Source: Branchiostoma floridae (taxonomy: Eukaryota > Chordata > Leptocardii > Amphioxiformes > Branchiostomatidae). From it: a stretch of DNA of 64,000 nt. Positions 34,701 through 47,062 of the stretch are shown here, one piece after another. The first letter of the stretch is position 1; each line of letters opens with the position of its first letter. The stretch lies in NCBI RefSeq assembly GCF_000003815.2, contig NC_049996.1, forward strand, positions 14,421,786-14,485,785, in the 5' to 3' direction. The translations under genes were made by a program, and so were the position numbers. Under the pieces are notes generated by a model. The model searched no databases, had not been told where the DNA came from, and was given only the letters and a program-made list of their open reading frames with translations.

Positions 34701-35085
34701 AAGAGGATCTTTCGTCAGAGACGCTGGCAATGGGAGGATGGGTCCTTTCTTAAGCATGGTGAATACAAGGTACGCCTTCTTAACTGTTTAAAGAAATCTG
34801 TGTCTTCATTCAACAAATTTAGAAAACTTTTACTCATCTTTATCAAAGTTATCAACATTCATACATAATGCTACATCTTTTTATCATCGTAGAACTTAAA
34901 AATGGTATCTATCTTTTTTTTATAAACAGGGATGGAATCCAGGAGAGCCAAGGAATTACCCGACGTGGCCTCATCGGTATGACCTGTGCGTGATGTACTG
35001 GTCTGTTCCCACTGGGTCTCCTATGTGGGATGACAACCCGTGCAAACATCACCACCGCTTCATCTGCCAAACACGTCCTTCATAA
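30048..35085 (+). CDS. Gene A: type II membrane collagen-stalk C-type lectin receptor (six exons)
   Basis: Exons 30048-30318, 31036-31199, 32147-32258, 32485-34338, 34465-34769 and 34930-35085 join in frame (phases 1,0,1,1,0) to 953 residues. The cytoplasmic tail is Pro-rich and has NIYES. The membrane helix is about residues 110-136 after a CRR basic stretch. A short coiled coil with an NRT sequon follows (146-182). The stalk is collagen-like from about 193 to 690, then comes a WSC-like module (about 703-800, GCWKEK, AIETCYQ, DGEGGPW) and a long-form C-type lectin domain (801-953). Two compensating indels make residues about 306-470 read as an Asp/Leu/Pro/Asn repeat instead of Gly-X-Y. The lectin motif is EPR, not EPN, with WDD in place of WND. 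The ATG chosen is the one conserved in all four paralogues. A surface pattern-recognition role is inferred from architecture. Confidence 0.85.
30335..30497. mobile_element. MITE in intron 1 of gene A, absent from paralogues
   Basis: The ends GGACCGATCC / GGATCGGTCC are inverted, and an inner pair TTCGAACACCTCCGTCAAAA is also inverted. Genes B, C and D lack the insert. The empty site in B reads CTAATTTGTATA and the filled site in A has AT on both sides (30333-30334, 30498-30499), giving a 2-bp AT target duplication. Confidence 0.85.
31641..31703. repeat. (CA)n microsatellite in intron 2 of gene A
   Basis: About 30 CA units interrupted by a few CAAA steps. The matching intron of gene B has a shorter (ACAGAC)n run at about 38766-38790. 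Confidence 0.95.
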
Positions 35086-36860
35086 ATGGGAGAAGGGCAG
35101 ACAAAACCGGCTCGCTTCAACTGAGCAGTGCCTTTTTAGATGTTTTTAGATGACTTTTGTCTTGTAGGAAGGACCGAATGGTTTTAACACCATATCGCAT
35201 TTTTTAAAAGGGCAGTTTATTATCAAATGGGATATTGTGATTTTTATTTGTCCAGTTGTTCTATATCTATTTGTACTGTTTGCTATTCAGCGAGGATATG
35301 AAGGATGGGGCTGCATGCTTTACTTTAACATTTACAGTTTCAAATTAGCATTGGAGTCAGCAGGTTTTATAACTAACCTATTGACAATTCAATGTAAAGT
35401 AATAGTAGGTCCATTCACAGCAGGAAGGGTCACTATTGTTTCTTTCTAGGAGAGAGTCTGGATGTGTTAGAAGGGCCTATCCCCACTAAGGTGATGTAGT
35501 ACATTGAACATCTAAATAGAAAGAGAATGTAATACAATCACAACTCATACTTTTTACGAACTTGTGTGATCACTGTTTATCACATTCTATCACTGATGTT
35601 GACATACATGTATAATGTTAACATTGTGTAAGCCAAAGTCCACGTTCTTTATTATTACAAGGAATGTAAGTAGAAATATTTCCTTAGCCGAAGCAAATTT
35701 CTTAAAAGCTGTCAGCATTAACTGGGAAGCTTGATCATTCATTGCCTAACTCGCAGAGACTCCACAATATATCACTCTGCACATGCGCAATTGGAACTGT
35801 GATATTGGTGTATCATTTTGGAATATGTTAAAAAATCACGTCTGTGACGTAATAATCGTTTGCTATGTAGCATTTCTAAATAAAATGTGAAAACACCAAT
35901 GCATTTTTTGTTCACTTATGAGTTGATATTTTTCTCAACGATCTAATAGGTCAACACATGTACACTTCTAATGACTTTAACGAAAGGGGTTACCATGGCA
36001 AGAGTCACACACCTCACAATGCTGCGGAAGCTTTAACAAGTGCCAGGTTGAAAAATAACTCCATGACTAAGGTTTTGCTGGTTATGCGAATGGGCCATTT
36101 GCATTTGATATTCACCTTAACCCACGTTATGCGTTGGTCACAACTGCAAGAGGGTACCCGGGTCTGCAGAGGATGCAGCCGATATTGGCCGTTTGGTCGG
36201 CGGACAAGAAGATAACGTGACAAAATAGAGAAAGTCCGACAAATCCTAAATACGTCAGAAACCAGCCGAAGCCAAACCTCTGCTTGGAGAATAGGTCTGA
36301 AGTCTGCAGGACACTGGTTATCGTTAGCCTCTACCAGGCTCAGCGGATCGGTGGTCTAATAGTAGAAATTGGACACATAGAGACCTACGCTTAAGTCTTT
36401 TTAGATATCCCAGAAGCAGTATTTGTACACGTGTGTACAGACGTGCAGACACATTACTTTAAAAAACATGTTTCTCAATCGACTGCAGGGTCTGGAAAGC
36501 TGTACATAAGATCTATCGTCCTCTTTGATCCAAGAACTAAAGACATTCCCTGTTAGATTGGGCTGCGGTGCGGCTTGAGTTGAAAACAGCCAAAACGTAC
36601 CTCAATTATATCTTAGAACCAGTAGTGTAAAACTATATGTAATACCCAACATGTTGATACATTCATATACCAGTTTGTTACTCCATTTGTACTTGTTTGT
36701 ATGGATGATGCAGACGGACTTACAAAATGCTGTGTCAATAAATATTACTATATCAAGGCGCTTTGATACAGATTGAATGTTTTCAATCGTATCGAGGATT
36801 TAAATTGATGCTGTTTTCTTACAACTAACCGATGATTATATTCCACCCACATAGATTAGT
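35086..36860. other. 3' flank of gene A and spacer to gene B
   Basis: No further coding region is supported. From about 35150 to 36350 this DNA matches the flank after gene D (62200-63500), including 'TCTATATCTATTTGTACTG' and a CATGCGCAATT segment, so it belongs to the duplicated unit. From about 36400 it changes to the upstream flank shared by genes B, C and D. Confidence 0.6.
35879..35884 (+). promoter_or_regulatory. Candidate polyadenylation signal, gene A
   Basis: AATAAA lies within TTTCTAAATAAAATGTG, a string conserved after all four genes (45556, 53912, 63055). It is about 0.8 kb past the stop codon. Confidence 0.5.
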
Positions 36861-37480
36861 CTGTAAATTGTAGAAAACAAAATGCCATCCAAAATACGTC
36901 GTACCACGCCTTTCTTTGATCATAATTACCATTTCTTCAAAAGACAAAATCATTTTCAATATTCATACAGTGTTCGTGATATTCCAGTTCTTGTAAAAAC
37001 AAAAAGCCATTCAAAATACACTGTTATACAACTATCGTTGAGTATAATCATCATTTCTCAAAAGAAAAAAAAACATTTAATTTTCAACATTCATACAGTA
37101 CTAGTGTTCGCGGTATTTTATGACTTGTAAAAAACAAAATGCCATTCAAAACACACCGTACCACGCCTTTCTTTGACCATTTCTTCAAAAGACAACGAAA
37201 TCATTTTAAATTTCTATATTCATACAGTGTTCGTGGTATTCTATCATTTGTTGAAAAAAATGTCATTCAAGCCTTACCACGCCTCTCGTTGACCATAAGA
37301 ACAATTACTTGAAAAGACAAACGTTTACATATTCATGCAGTATTCTGTCACTTGTAGAAAACAAAATGCCGTTCAAAACACGTCGTACCACGCCTTGCGA
37401 CAAGCATAGAAATAATCATCATTACTTCAAAAGAGAAACCGTTTTTCCATAGTCATAGTTTTCACGGAATTGTACATATC
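36860..37480 (+). repeat. Upstream tandem repeat of gene B, 5 units
   Basis: Five copies of the roughly 115-bp upstream unit, at about 36867, 36993, 37126, 37248 and 37352. They differ in whether TACCACGCC is followed by TTTC or TCTC. The array ends about 40 bp before the start codon. Confidence 0.75.
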
Positions 37481-37521
37481 TAGACGGCGCACCCGCGTCG
37501 TGCTTGTACAGAACAGTAGAG

Positions 37522-40500
37522 ATGTACGCGCGAGCACAGCCGGTTCGGGCCCCGGGCAGGGGACCTGGCAACCGCCCCAAAACAGGCGGGACACCGCCTC
37601 CACCTCCTCCTGCCCGTCAGATTGGTGAAACAGGGCGTGCCTGCCATGGCAACGGCGCTTCTGGACAATCGAAGGAAGGGCAAAGAAACATTTCCGAAGC
37701 AGCAGAAGCTGTGAAACCGCAGAAAGTCTCGGAGGGCGGCAGGCGTCACGTCAACATACCTGGTGAAATGGATACATCTACGGGTAAACTCTATCTAATT
37801 TGTATAACCGGCCGGTAGAACCCCCTTCTGCGTAACACACAATGCCAGCTTCTATATCTATGGAATGCAATGGTTTGTAATAATAGTCGTTTTGGAATAC
37901 GTGTGCGACACTACCATCATTGAAGGAATGCATGCTGCCTACCTGCACTTTCGTGTATTTTCGTACAGGATATATGAATATGATTATGTTGAAGTAAGAA
38001 TTGTGTTAAAATCGAGTCTTATGATAGGTGTTATACTTCATACATCATAATGTTCACTTCTGAATATATTCAGCTGCACAGAATAGACTATAATTGTTCT
38101 GGTCTTCACTAAAACTTATAAATTGCTTGGGTCAAGATTTTAAATCCCCCACCACTTCCTTTATTGCGAACTCAATATAGACAGGTTCTATACGTGCTCT
38201 GAATTAATTTGTTTTATTTCATATCTTTCTCATTAGGCCTTCTATTGCAGTCTTTAGCTGTTATGTTGATATGATGTTTATGAGATTTAATTCGTAATAA
38301 CCAGCGTGAATTATGATTTGTTGACCAGACGACGCCTACAAGGTGGGTCGAAGCTGCCGCCGTGTTTTCTGTGATTTCCTCCGTCTCCACCTGTGCTGTC
38401 TGGCCGCCACCCTGACGGTAGTGGTGACCCTCGTCATTCTGGGATGTCTGCTCATGGTCTCCGTCAATGCCAAGTTCAACAAACATCAACAGGTCAGAAC
38501 TTTGTGTCAATGGCCACGCAAATCTCTTAGAACAAACTGCTTGGGGGCCCAAACCTACACAATTTTTTCCTTTCACCAAAAGAAATGTGCAATCAAAATA
38601 TAAAGATCAAACCATGTCCAGGACAAAAGATACAAAAACCGGAAGTTCTGCTGCAGTATTTTTGTCTTTCAAACATACCAAATGTCATTACAATCCATGC
38701 AGAGGTTCTAAAGTTATTCTGACCAAAAATATCCGGTAAAACAAACAAGCATGCACACACATACATAGACACAGACACAGACACAGACACACCAAAACAA
38801 TTCCTCCATTTTTCATACTTTTTCGTTACCTAATTTTGCCCTTACATTATTTACTGTGTGCGCTAGTATCGACAATAACATGTTTTTCTGCAAGTAGCAG
38901 ACTAATTTGGATGTGAATTGAACATAAAAACGTATATATGAAAGGCTGATATTTGAATAGCCGTTTGAAAAACTCTTTAATTTTCTTTATGTGTTTACCG
39001 ACTCTTCGACTTTTTTTGAGTGAATGATCATGACTAATCTTTCTCATTACAATATCCTTAGGAAATCTCACACCTGTCTACCAGTGTGGACGTCTTGAAA
39101 CGCAACCTGGACAACGAGCGGAACCGAACTACAGTCATGGAGCAGCGACTTAACGAAAAATGCAAGATGTCGGGTAAGTTAGGTTTGCTTGACGTTTTAA
39201 CATTAGAATCAACATTAAAAGAAAGTTTTAGCATCCTCTGTTTCAACATATGAATTCGGTATCTACTATAGGTATTTTTTAATGATGTTTTTCCATGCAA
39301 GGTCAGTATTGGTCACTTCTGGCTCTTCTAAGTTGAGGAGGTTTTGAGATACAATTGTTTAGTATCTAAGAAGCTATTGAAAATGAGTCTACATCCTATT
39401 TGAGTAGAGTTACCAGAATTTCATTATAATTAAGTAATATACACAAAAATAGTTAGGAGCTAGAAGTGTACAATTTGTACATGTTTTGAAGGATTATGGG
39501 TTGAATTTGTTTTATTGTGAGAGTTTCAGTCCGATGAAATAAGCTGTTGTTATACTTATAGGAGGGCTTTGACAAGGATATTTGGGCACTGCAGGGACGT
39601 GAGCAAGAAGAGAATCTAGTGTTACACTGAAATACTCTCAGTTATGATTTTACGTCTTGTGTTTAACATCAATTTAAATCGTAACAATTCTACATTTTTC
39701 TTTTGTCCACAGGTTTTAGTTTCTCTTACTTTAACACCGATGCAGTGTTTTTCGCCTTGTATGTTCTAGATGCTCATTTTGGCCTCGACCGAATGATTGG
39801 ACCCCCCGGACAGCCCGGACCACCTGGACAACGAGGTCCTCTTGGACCCCCTGGACCACCCGGAGTACCCGGACCAACTGGAAAAAGAGGACGACAAGGA
39901 GGTCGTGGAAGACCTGGACCTCGCGGACCCCCTGGACCAACTGGACCCCCTGGACCTCATGGACAACCCGAACAACCCAGAAACCCTGGACAACATAGCC
40001 TTATCGGACCCGCTGGACAACCCGGCCCGCCAGGACTCCCTGGAAAGCTTGGACCCCGTGGACCCATTGGGCCCCACGGACCTATCGCCCAACCTAGACC
40101 AACAGGACCTCTTGGGTCCCCTGAACAACCTGGACCTCTTGGGCCCCCTGGAGAACCCGGACCTCTTGGGCCCCCTGGACAACCCGGACATCTTGGGCCC
40201 CCTGGACAACCCGGACCGCTTGGGCCTCTTGGGCAACCTGTCCCTGTCGGGCCCCCTGGACAACCCGGACCTTTTGGGCCTCTTGGACAACCCGGACCTC
40301 TTGGGCCTTTTGGACAACCTGACCCTCTCGGACATCATGGACAACCTGGTCCTCTCGGATCCCCTGGACAACCTGACCCACTCGGACCACTTGGACAACT
40401 CGGATCCTCTGGACAACCTGTCCCTGTCGGGCCTCCTGGACAACCTGGCCCTCTCGGGCCCCCTGGACACTTCGGATCCCCTGGACAACCTGGACCTCTT

Positions 40501-42579
40501 GGGCCCCCTGGACAACGCGGACCTCTTTGGCCTCCTGGACAGCCTGACCCTCTCGGACCTCTTGGACAACCTGACCCACTCGGACCACTTGGACAACTTG
40601 GATCCTCTGGACAACCTGGCCCTCTCGGATCCCCTAGACACTTCGGATCCCCTGGACAACCTGGTCCTCTCGGATCGCCTGGACAACCTGGCCCTCTCCG
40701 ACCTCTTGGACAACCTGGCCCTCTCGGAACTCTTGGACAACTTGACCCTCTCGGACCACTTGGACAACTCGGATCCTCTGGACAACCTGGCCCTCTCGGA
40801 TCCCCTTTAGATCTCGGATCCCCTGGACAACCTAACCCTCTCGGACCCCCTGGACAACCTGGCCCTCTCGGAACTCTTGGACAACCTGACCCTCTCGGAT
40901 CCCCTGGACAACCTGGCCCTCTCGGAACTCTTGAACAACCTGACCCCTTTGGACCACTTGGACAACTCGGATCCTCTGGACAACCTGGCCCTCTCGGACT
41001 CCGTGGACAACCCGACCCTCTCGGACCTCCTGGACAACCTGGCCCTTTTACTGTACACACATGTACTGGCCCATCGTGTCCTCCTGGCCAACCTAAGAGT
41101 CTGACTTCTCAATCAAAAGAACAATCGATCCAACAGCGCCAACCGGCCAGCGGAAGTCGTCACTACACCAGTCTGGGTTGCTGGAAGGACAAGCCTAACC
41201 GCGCCATTCCGACGCTTGAGTTAACAGATCTACGTCTAGATTGTAGGTACGGTTCCCATAAAAACGCCGGCTACAAGATCCGTGAAAATCCCATAGAAAA
41301 GTGCTACCAGGTCGCACGTTCTCGTGGTTTTACCGTGTTTGCTGTGCAGGATGGCGGACAGTGTATGGGGTCTGCAGATGGACACAACACCTACATGAAG
41401 CACGGGCCCTCCACACTCTGTCTAGCGGACGGCGAAGGCGGGCCTTGGACAAATCATGTCTACCAAATCACAGGTGAGCTCATATGAATAATGTAATAGG
41501 GTCACTCATCCACCGCTGCCACCAAATGTAGCGAGTGGCCGATCTAGGGTAACTCAGAGGGGAGGTCCGAATGCATTTGCTTACACTCCAGAACGGACTA
41601 GACCACTAGGGTCGGTCGTCTTTATTGCCATTCCGAGCTAACATAAACCAGATGGACAAAATATCAAAATATATGGATTTACGCCCTTCCGAGTCAAGGC
41701 ATGTTTTTGGACAGACGAGGACAATGTACCACTGCACTCATTTTTTTTAACTCGAATTAATGGTGCTACGAACACAGTACAGACATAGGTAAAGGTAGTA
41801 TTTTCTATTACCTTCCCGACCGAAGTCAGGTACCCATTTTTACACCTGGGTGAAGTGAGGAAGGTCGATCGTGTAAAGTGCCGTTCCCAAGGACGCTCTA
41901 CCAGTTATGTCACACACAAAGCCATGTTCTTTCTCTGTTTCAGCTACTATGAGCGACGGCTGCCGAGTCGGATACACACTACTCGCTGCCACGACCTGTG
42001 TTAGGCTCGATTTCCAAGAAATGACCTACTGGGACGCCAAGAATTTCTGCGAGAAGGAAGGGGCGACACTAGCCATGCCGAAAACGAGAGAATTTGACGT
42101 AGCTTTGAGAAACCTGGTCCGCAAGGAAGGCCAAAACCTCCTCTATTGGATCGGCATGAGGGACAAGGGGTGCTTTCTTCTTCATAAGAGAAACTGGATA
42201 TTTGAAGATGGGTCTCATCTTGGCAACTACAAGGTACGCCCTCTTCATTGTTTATTGCCCAAAGAAAACTCCACAAGTCAGAATGCAATATTTTCTTTCA
42301 ACGAATGCAGAACATGCTTACCTTTACCAGGAGTATTAGTCAGCATTCTACACAATGTTCCGGGCTTTAAGTCACTGACGAACCTCAAACATTAATACTT
42401 ATTCCTTTTTTTTAAACCAGGGATGGCACCCAAGAGCGCCAAATGACAAGAGGTGGTCCCATATTTCCAATGATCGACTGTGTGTGCTGTACAGGCCAGA
42501 ACCCACTGGTACTCCTATGTGGGACGACAGTCACTGCCGTATGAAACACAGCTTTCTCTGTGAAACTCCTCTTGCGTGA
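37522..42579 (+). CDS. Gene B: type II membrane collagen-stalk C-type lectin receptor (six exons)
   Basis: Exons 37522-37783, 38329-38492, 39062-39173, 39770-41473, 41944-42233 and 42421-42579 join in frame to 896 residues with the same phases as gene A. The tail has a PPPPPP run but lacks the Tyr motif of its paralogues, because exon 1 is 9 nt shorter ([10 protein letters not shown]). The helix is at about 107-133 and the coiled coil with NRT at about 143-179. The stalk (about 190-640) is the longest uninterrupted frame of the four but has about nine Gly-to-Asp/Asn steps. The WSC-like module (about 644-747) has an extra Cys and about 8 extra residues. The lectin domain (748-896) has RAPN instead of EPN, plus WDD. 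The 3' exons are nearly identical to gene C. Intron 3 has a second in-frame acceptor at 39713. Confidence 0.88.
41700..41915 (-). mobile_element. SINE remnant in intron 4 of gene B
   Basis: Minus-strand remnant of the SINE family seen at 24050, with the GGTGTAAAAATGGGTACC core. The tRNA-like B-box is deleted, leaving only the head bases GGTAGAGCGT. The same remnant is in genes C and D, so it predates their duplication; gene A lacks it. Confidence 0.75.
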
Positions 42580-43159
42580 ATAAGGGAAAGGTCAGCAAAA
42601 ATGCTTTCTTCAACTGAGCATTGCCTCATCATTGAAGCCACATTGACTTGATGATATGGATGACATCCGTGCGTGAGTTTCGTCGATTCTAAAAATAACT
42701 TTGCAACCATATGTAAGGCCAATGTTTTTGTTGAGCAGCCAATGTTTTTTGGTGCACGTACTTTTTGCCATAAGTTGAAAATGTATTTCGAGCCCCTAAC
42801 AAATTTTTCCTGAGTCAAAGAGGAAGATATGAAGGAACAAAAAATATCTATTGTTAAGTATTTCATGCTCTGTGTTTCGATCATTTATTCAAACTTCATG
42901 ACCATATGTCATAAATAAGGCAACATTATTTGGTCCAGCTTTTTTGTAAGTCTGTATGGCCTAAACGTAACAAATTATTTACATTTCAGAGGTCCAAATT
43001 CGATCTATTTCTGTTTCCATATAGGAAATAAAACTGCTTGTAAAATCTAACTACGTAAAACGCCTGTTTTTATCGGAAGGGTTGACTTTTTTTGTTGGAA
43101 AACGAAACATGTCTAAACCTTGATTTGCACGTACACACCAATGTTATGTTACGTACATA

Positions 43160-44672
43160 ACGGAAGGTGCTGTAACTTCGGACGTAAATTAACGAGTTCG
43201 ACATCGTATTGTATCAGTGTCAGTTGTCTAAAAACTGTTGCGTTTTGACTAATGATAAATGAGAGTAGTGGTGTTTGGGGATTTTCCGTTCAGGAGTTTA
43301 CTTTACATCATCTGTGCACGATTTACACCATGAATCTCGGCCGGTAAAACAGAAAATTGTTGTTGTAAATATTGCGTTCCACATTGTTCCATTCTAAATA
43401 GGGTACCCTAACTTCGGATTACAAATACCTCTGTTTCTCTTTGACTCATTGGAACAATTTTAAGAAAACAGAAAGAAGAATTTTGTGTCAACTAACTTCA
43501 GCTCCCCTCTGGTTCGTATTTTTGGACCGTGCTTAAATTTCCGCCAATGCAAGGCCCGCTGTAACTTAGCGATTGTTTACGCCGCTTGTTGCATTCCAAG
43601 TCACTTCAACGCTGACGATCTGTTGCTTCGTTTGGCGATGAGAGTAAATACTTCATTTCACACCCATGGCTCTTGAGTATGAGCGCACAAAATGCCACAA
43701 ATTTGTTACAAGAATGCCGAAAGTGTCGGCAGGCATGTTAACACCGGAAACAGATATGCTGACCCCTGCAAGGCACCGCATGTGATCTCAAAGTATGCGG
43801 CAAATCCCTCCATCAGTTCAGTGCAAAGTCATTGATATATTTGAACCAAATCCTCGATTTTTTGGGGGACCGCTAGCTGTGTTTTACTTGGTTTATTTTA
43901 GGGCATGCAATGAGAAATTCACTTTCAATTATGTTCGTGTTATGATGCACTCAGCGATTTGCATATTGTCAGATGGGCGGGCCGCGCGCTGACTTCAAAG
44001 CCTGTCGCGAACTTTATGTGAGTCTAAGGTTTCATGCAGACATGAGTTTGCTACATCAATGATCCAGTCGCGTCGTGTTTCGTCAGCCGGTCACTGAGAT
44101 TTTTCAAACTCAAACTTATACGACGTGTATAAGCTAGATTAAATGCAATTTTACCGATTTGCGAGTCCTACTTGACTTATGTACAGCGCGACCAGAGGTA
44201 CCTGCACTGTTGTAGGTACATTTCGAACAGCGGTCAACAGATATGTCCGTGACGTAACTTGGGGAGGGCGTTCGACGCCACGATTACATCGTAATTTCAG
44301 GTCAGTTTGATTGCCAGATAAACTCCCCAGTACCCAAGTTATTGGTGTTTTGTATAGCTTTATGCCTCATGTCTAAAACAACTAAATTTGCAAGGTGATT
44401 GTTGAGTAAGATAAATGTAAGAGGCGCCACTACACAGTGACCTTGTTTCGAACGTAGCCATTTTAAATGCTCAAATTCCTTGGTTACGCAAAAATCGATT
44501 ATTGTACACAAAACCGTGTTTCATCCAGACGACAGCTGTGTGCATTAACTTGGGTTCTTCGCGATTTTATTCAGCACTGTTGATGAATACAAACATGCCT
44601 CATTTCTGCATAAAGGGACAATCAAAAATTAATCCGAAGTTACAGCACATCCGAAGTTACAGCACCCCCCGT
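43160..44672. mobile_element. 1.5-kb TA-target DNA transposon after gene B, absent after gene C
   Basis: The ends are inverted repeats, ACGG(AA)GGTGCTGTAACTTCGGA on the left and the complement of ACGGGGGGTGCTGTAACTTC on the right. The gene C flank has the uninterrupted site GCATATATATCGCC at 53038, and removing this segment plus one TA from gene B restores it. Length is 1513 bp. A second inner copy of the end motif lies next to the right terminus. No transposase frame is seen, so it is non-autonomous. Confidence 0.88.
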
Positions 44673-45879
44673 TATATATCGCCATATAGTTGTAAAATAG
44701 CAACTTAGAGAAACACTAAAACTAAATGACTTGGTGAGTTGGCACGTGATGTTCTGTACATGTAGATACAGCTATTACAGCTGTTTTGTCTTGTACAAAT
44801 AAGGGCCAAAACGTTGTAGTCCTCATCATCTAATGGTGATTTTGTGATTTCTTATTGTTCAATTGTTCTTCTTTGCATTGTATGATAGTCAGTGAGAGTA
44901 AGAGGGATGAGTGATGCATACTTTATCTTAACCTTTTTCAGTTCTAAATTTGAATTGACTTTATTATGTTTCATAGTTTAAGATTACTTAAAACAGGACC
45001 AAACAGTGGTTACATTCATAGCAGCAAGGGATCGTTTGTTTTTCAGAGCGAGCGATGTTAGATTCTGGAAGGGTTTGTCCGCGTGTAAGTGGAAGTAGTA
45101 CATTAAACATCTGAATGTAACAGAATAGTACGTGACGTTCTAAATTGAAATGTGAAATTTATGTAATATAATGACAACCAGTAATTCTGACGAACTTGTT
45201 TCTATGTTTAATTAATGATTGTGTTTTATGCCTCTGCTAGTGATATCGATGTTAAATTGGTTATTGTACCATTTAATTTGGGGCTGTGTTATATTTGTGT
45301 ACGCCAAAGATCATCGTTTGTATTTTTACAAGCAAATGGAAGTAAAACAATAACGCTATTGCCGACGCAAATTGCTTCAAAGCTGTCAGAATTAACTGGG
45401 AAGCTTCATCATGCACTGCTTTGCTCTGTGAGAGACCATGATGCATCACTTTGCACATGCGCAATTGAAACTGTGAACTGACGTATTGCTGTATGATTTT
45501 GAAACATGCTAAGAAAGCACATTAACTATGTGGCAATCTTCGAGTAGTATTTCTAAATAAAATGTGAAAACACCAATACCTTTTTCCTTTCATTATGAGT
45601 TGGTATGTTCCACCATTGTCCAATAGTTCAACACATGTGCATTTCTAATGGCTTTGAGAAAAGTGGTTAGTGGTTACTATGACAACCTTCACACACGCCT
45701 CTTAATGCTCCGTAAACGTTAACAAAAGTGTCAGTTTGAAAAAATTTAGAAGAGACTAGGTTGTCATATAGCCACAACTAGATTTGCCCTGTAGGGGTCC
45801 TGGGTAGCTCGCTCGCGTGTTACACAATCTTTCTTTGTCAGGGTGTGATTGGGCCTGCTTCTAGGGTCCTGACCAGTCC
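44673..45879. other. 3' flank of gene B, no further gene
   Basis: It matches 53041-54227 after gene C closely. It holds the conserved candidate polyadenylation signal AATAAA at 45556-45561 and an ATGCGCAATT segment also found after genes A and D. The 88-codon open frame at 45215 is not conserved intact and is not called. Confidence 0.55.
45556..45561 (+). promoter_or_regulatory. Candidate polyadenylation signal, gene B
   Basis: AATAAA in the conserved TTTCTAAATAAAATGTG string. It is about 3 kb past the stop because a 1.5-kb transposon sits between. Another AATAAA at about 43027 is nearer. Confidence 0.4.
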
Positions 45880-46085
45880 TGTACAATGACCACCTATACA
45901 TAAGCACCACCTGTACATAAGCACCACCTGTACACAAGGACCACCTGTACACAAGGACCACCTGTACATAAGGACTACCTGTACATAAGGACTACCTGTG
46001 TACAAAATACCACCTGTACACAATGATCACCTGTACATAAGGATCACCTGTACATAAGGACCACCTGTACATAAGGACCAGGGAA
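45880..46085. repeat. 18-bp minisatellite, spacer B-C
   Basis: About 11 copies of CCTGTACATAAGGACCAC with small variants. The same array is much longer before gene D (54228-54975) and recurs at 63810. Confidence 0.95.
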
Positions 46086-46659
46086 TACATATATGCTTAT
46101 GACTGTGACCGGATAATTTGTATATTTCGTATTGTTCTTGCCATCTGATGATGATAGTTCCTCCATACTAAAATGTTTAGAGTAAAACAAATGAGTATTT
46201 TGAATGTCCTAGAAGCAGACTTGTACACGTGTGTACAGACATGCAGACGCATTACTTTAAAAAACAAGTTTCTCAATCGCATGCAGGGTCTGGAAAGCTG
46301 TACACAAGATCTATCGTCCTCTTTGATCCAAGAACTAAAGACATTCCCTGTTAGATTGGGCTGCGGTGCGACTTGAGTTGAAAACAGCAAAAACGTACCT
46401 CAACTATATCTTAGAACCAGTAGTGTAAAACTATATGTAATACCCAACATGTTGATACATTCATATACCAGTTTGTTACTCCATTTGTACTTGTTTGTAT
46501 AGATGATGCAGACGGACTTACAAAATGCTGTGTCAATAAATATTACTATATCAAGGCGCTTTGATACAGATTGAATGTTTTCAATCGTATCGAGGATTTA
46601 AATTGATGCTGTTTTCTTACAACTAACCGATGATTATATTCCACCCACATAGATTAGTC

Positions 46660-47030
46660 TGTAAATTGTAGAAAACAAAATGCCATCCAAAATACGTCGT
46701 ACCACGCCTTTCTTTGAGCATAATTACCATTTCTTCAAAAGAAAATGAAATCATTTTCAATATTCATATTTTCGCGGCATTCTATCACTTGTAGAAAACA
46801 AAATGTCATTCAAGCCTTACCACGCCTCTCGTTGACCATAAGAACCATTACTTGAAAAGACAAACGTTTACATATTCATGCAGTATTCTGTCACTTGTAG
46901 AAAACAAAATGCCGTTCAAAACACGTCGTACCACGCCTTGCGACAAGCATAGAAATAATCATCATTACTTCAAAAGAGAAACCGTTTTTCCATAGTCATA
47001 GTTTTCACGAAATCGTACATATCTAGACGG
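46660..47030 (+). repeat. Upstream tandem repeat of gene C, 3 units
   Basis: Three copies of the roughly 115-bp upstream unit, at about 46666, 46789 and 46893. The first and last match those of genes B and D almost exactly; the middle ones are missing relative to D. Confidence 0.75.
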
Positions 47031-47062
47031 CGCATTGCAGTGCAGATGCTAGTACAGTACAG

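Noticed and set aside
39731-41112. Minus-strand and alternate-frame open frames over the gene B stalk
   Set aside because: Same repeat effect; only the frame continuous with the membrane and lectin exons is called.
42001-42288. Minus-strand frame over gene B exon 5 (and its twin at 51789-52172)
   Set aside because: Antisense shadow of the lectin exon.
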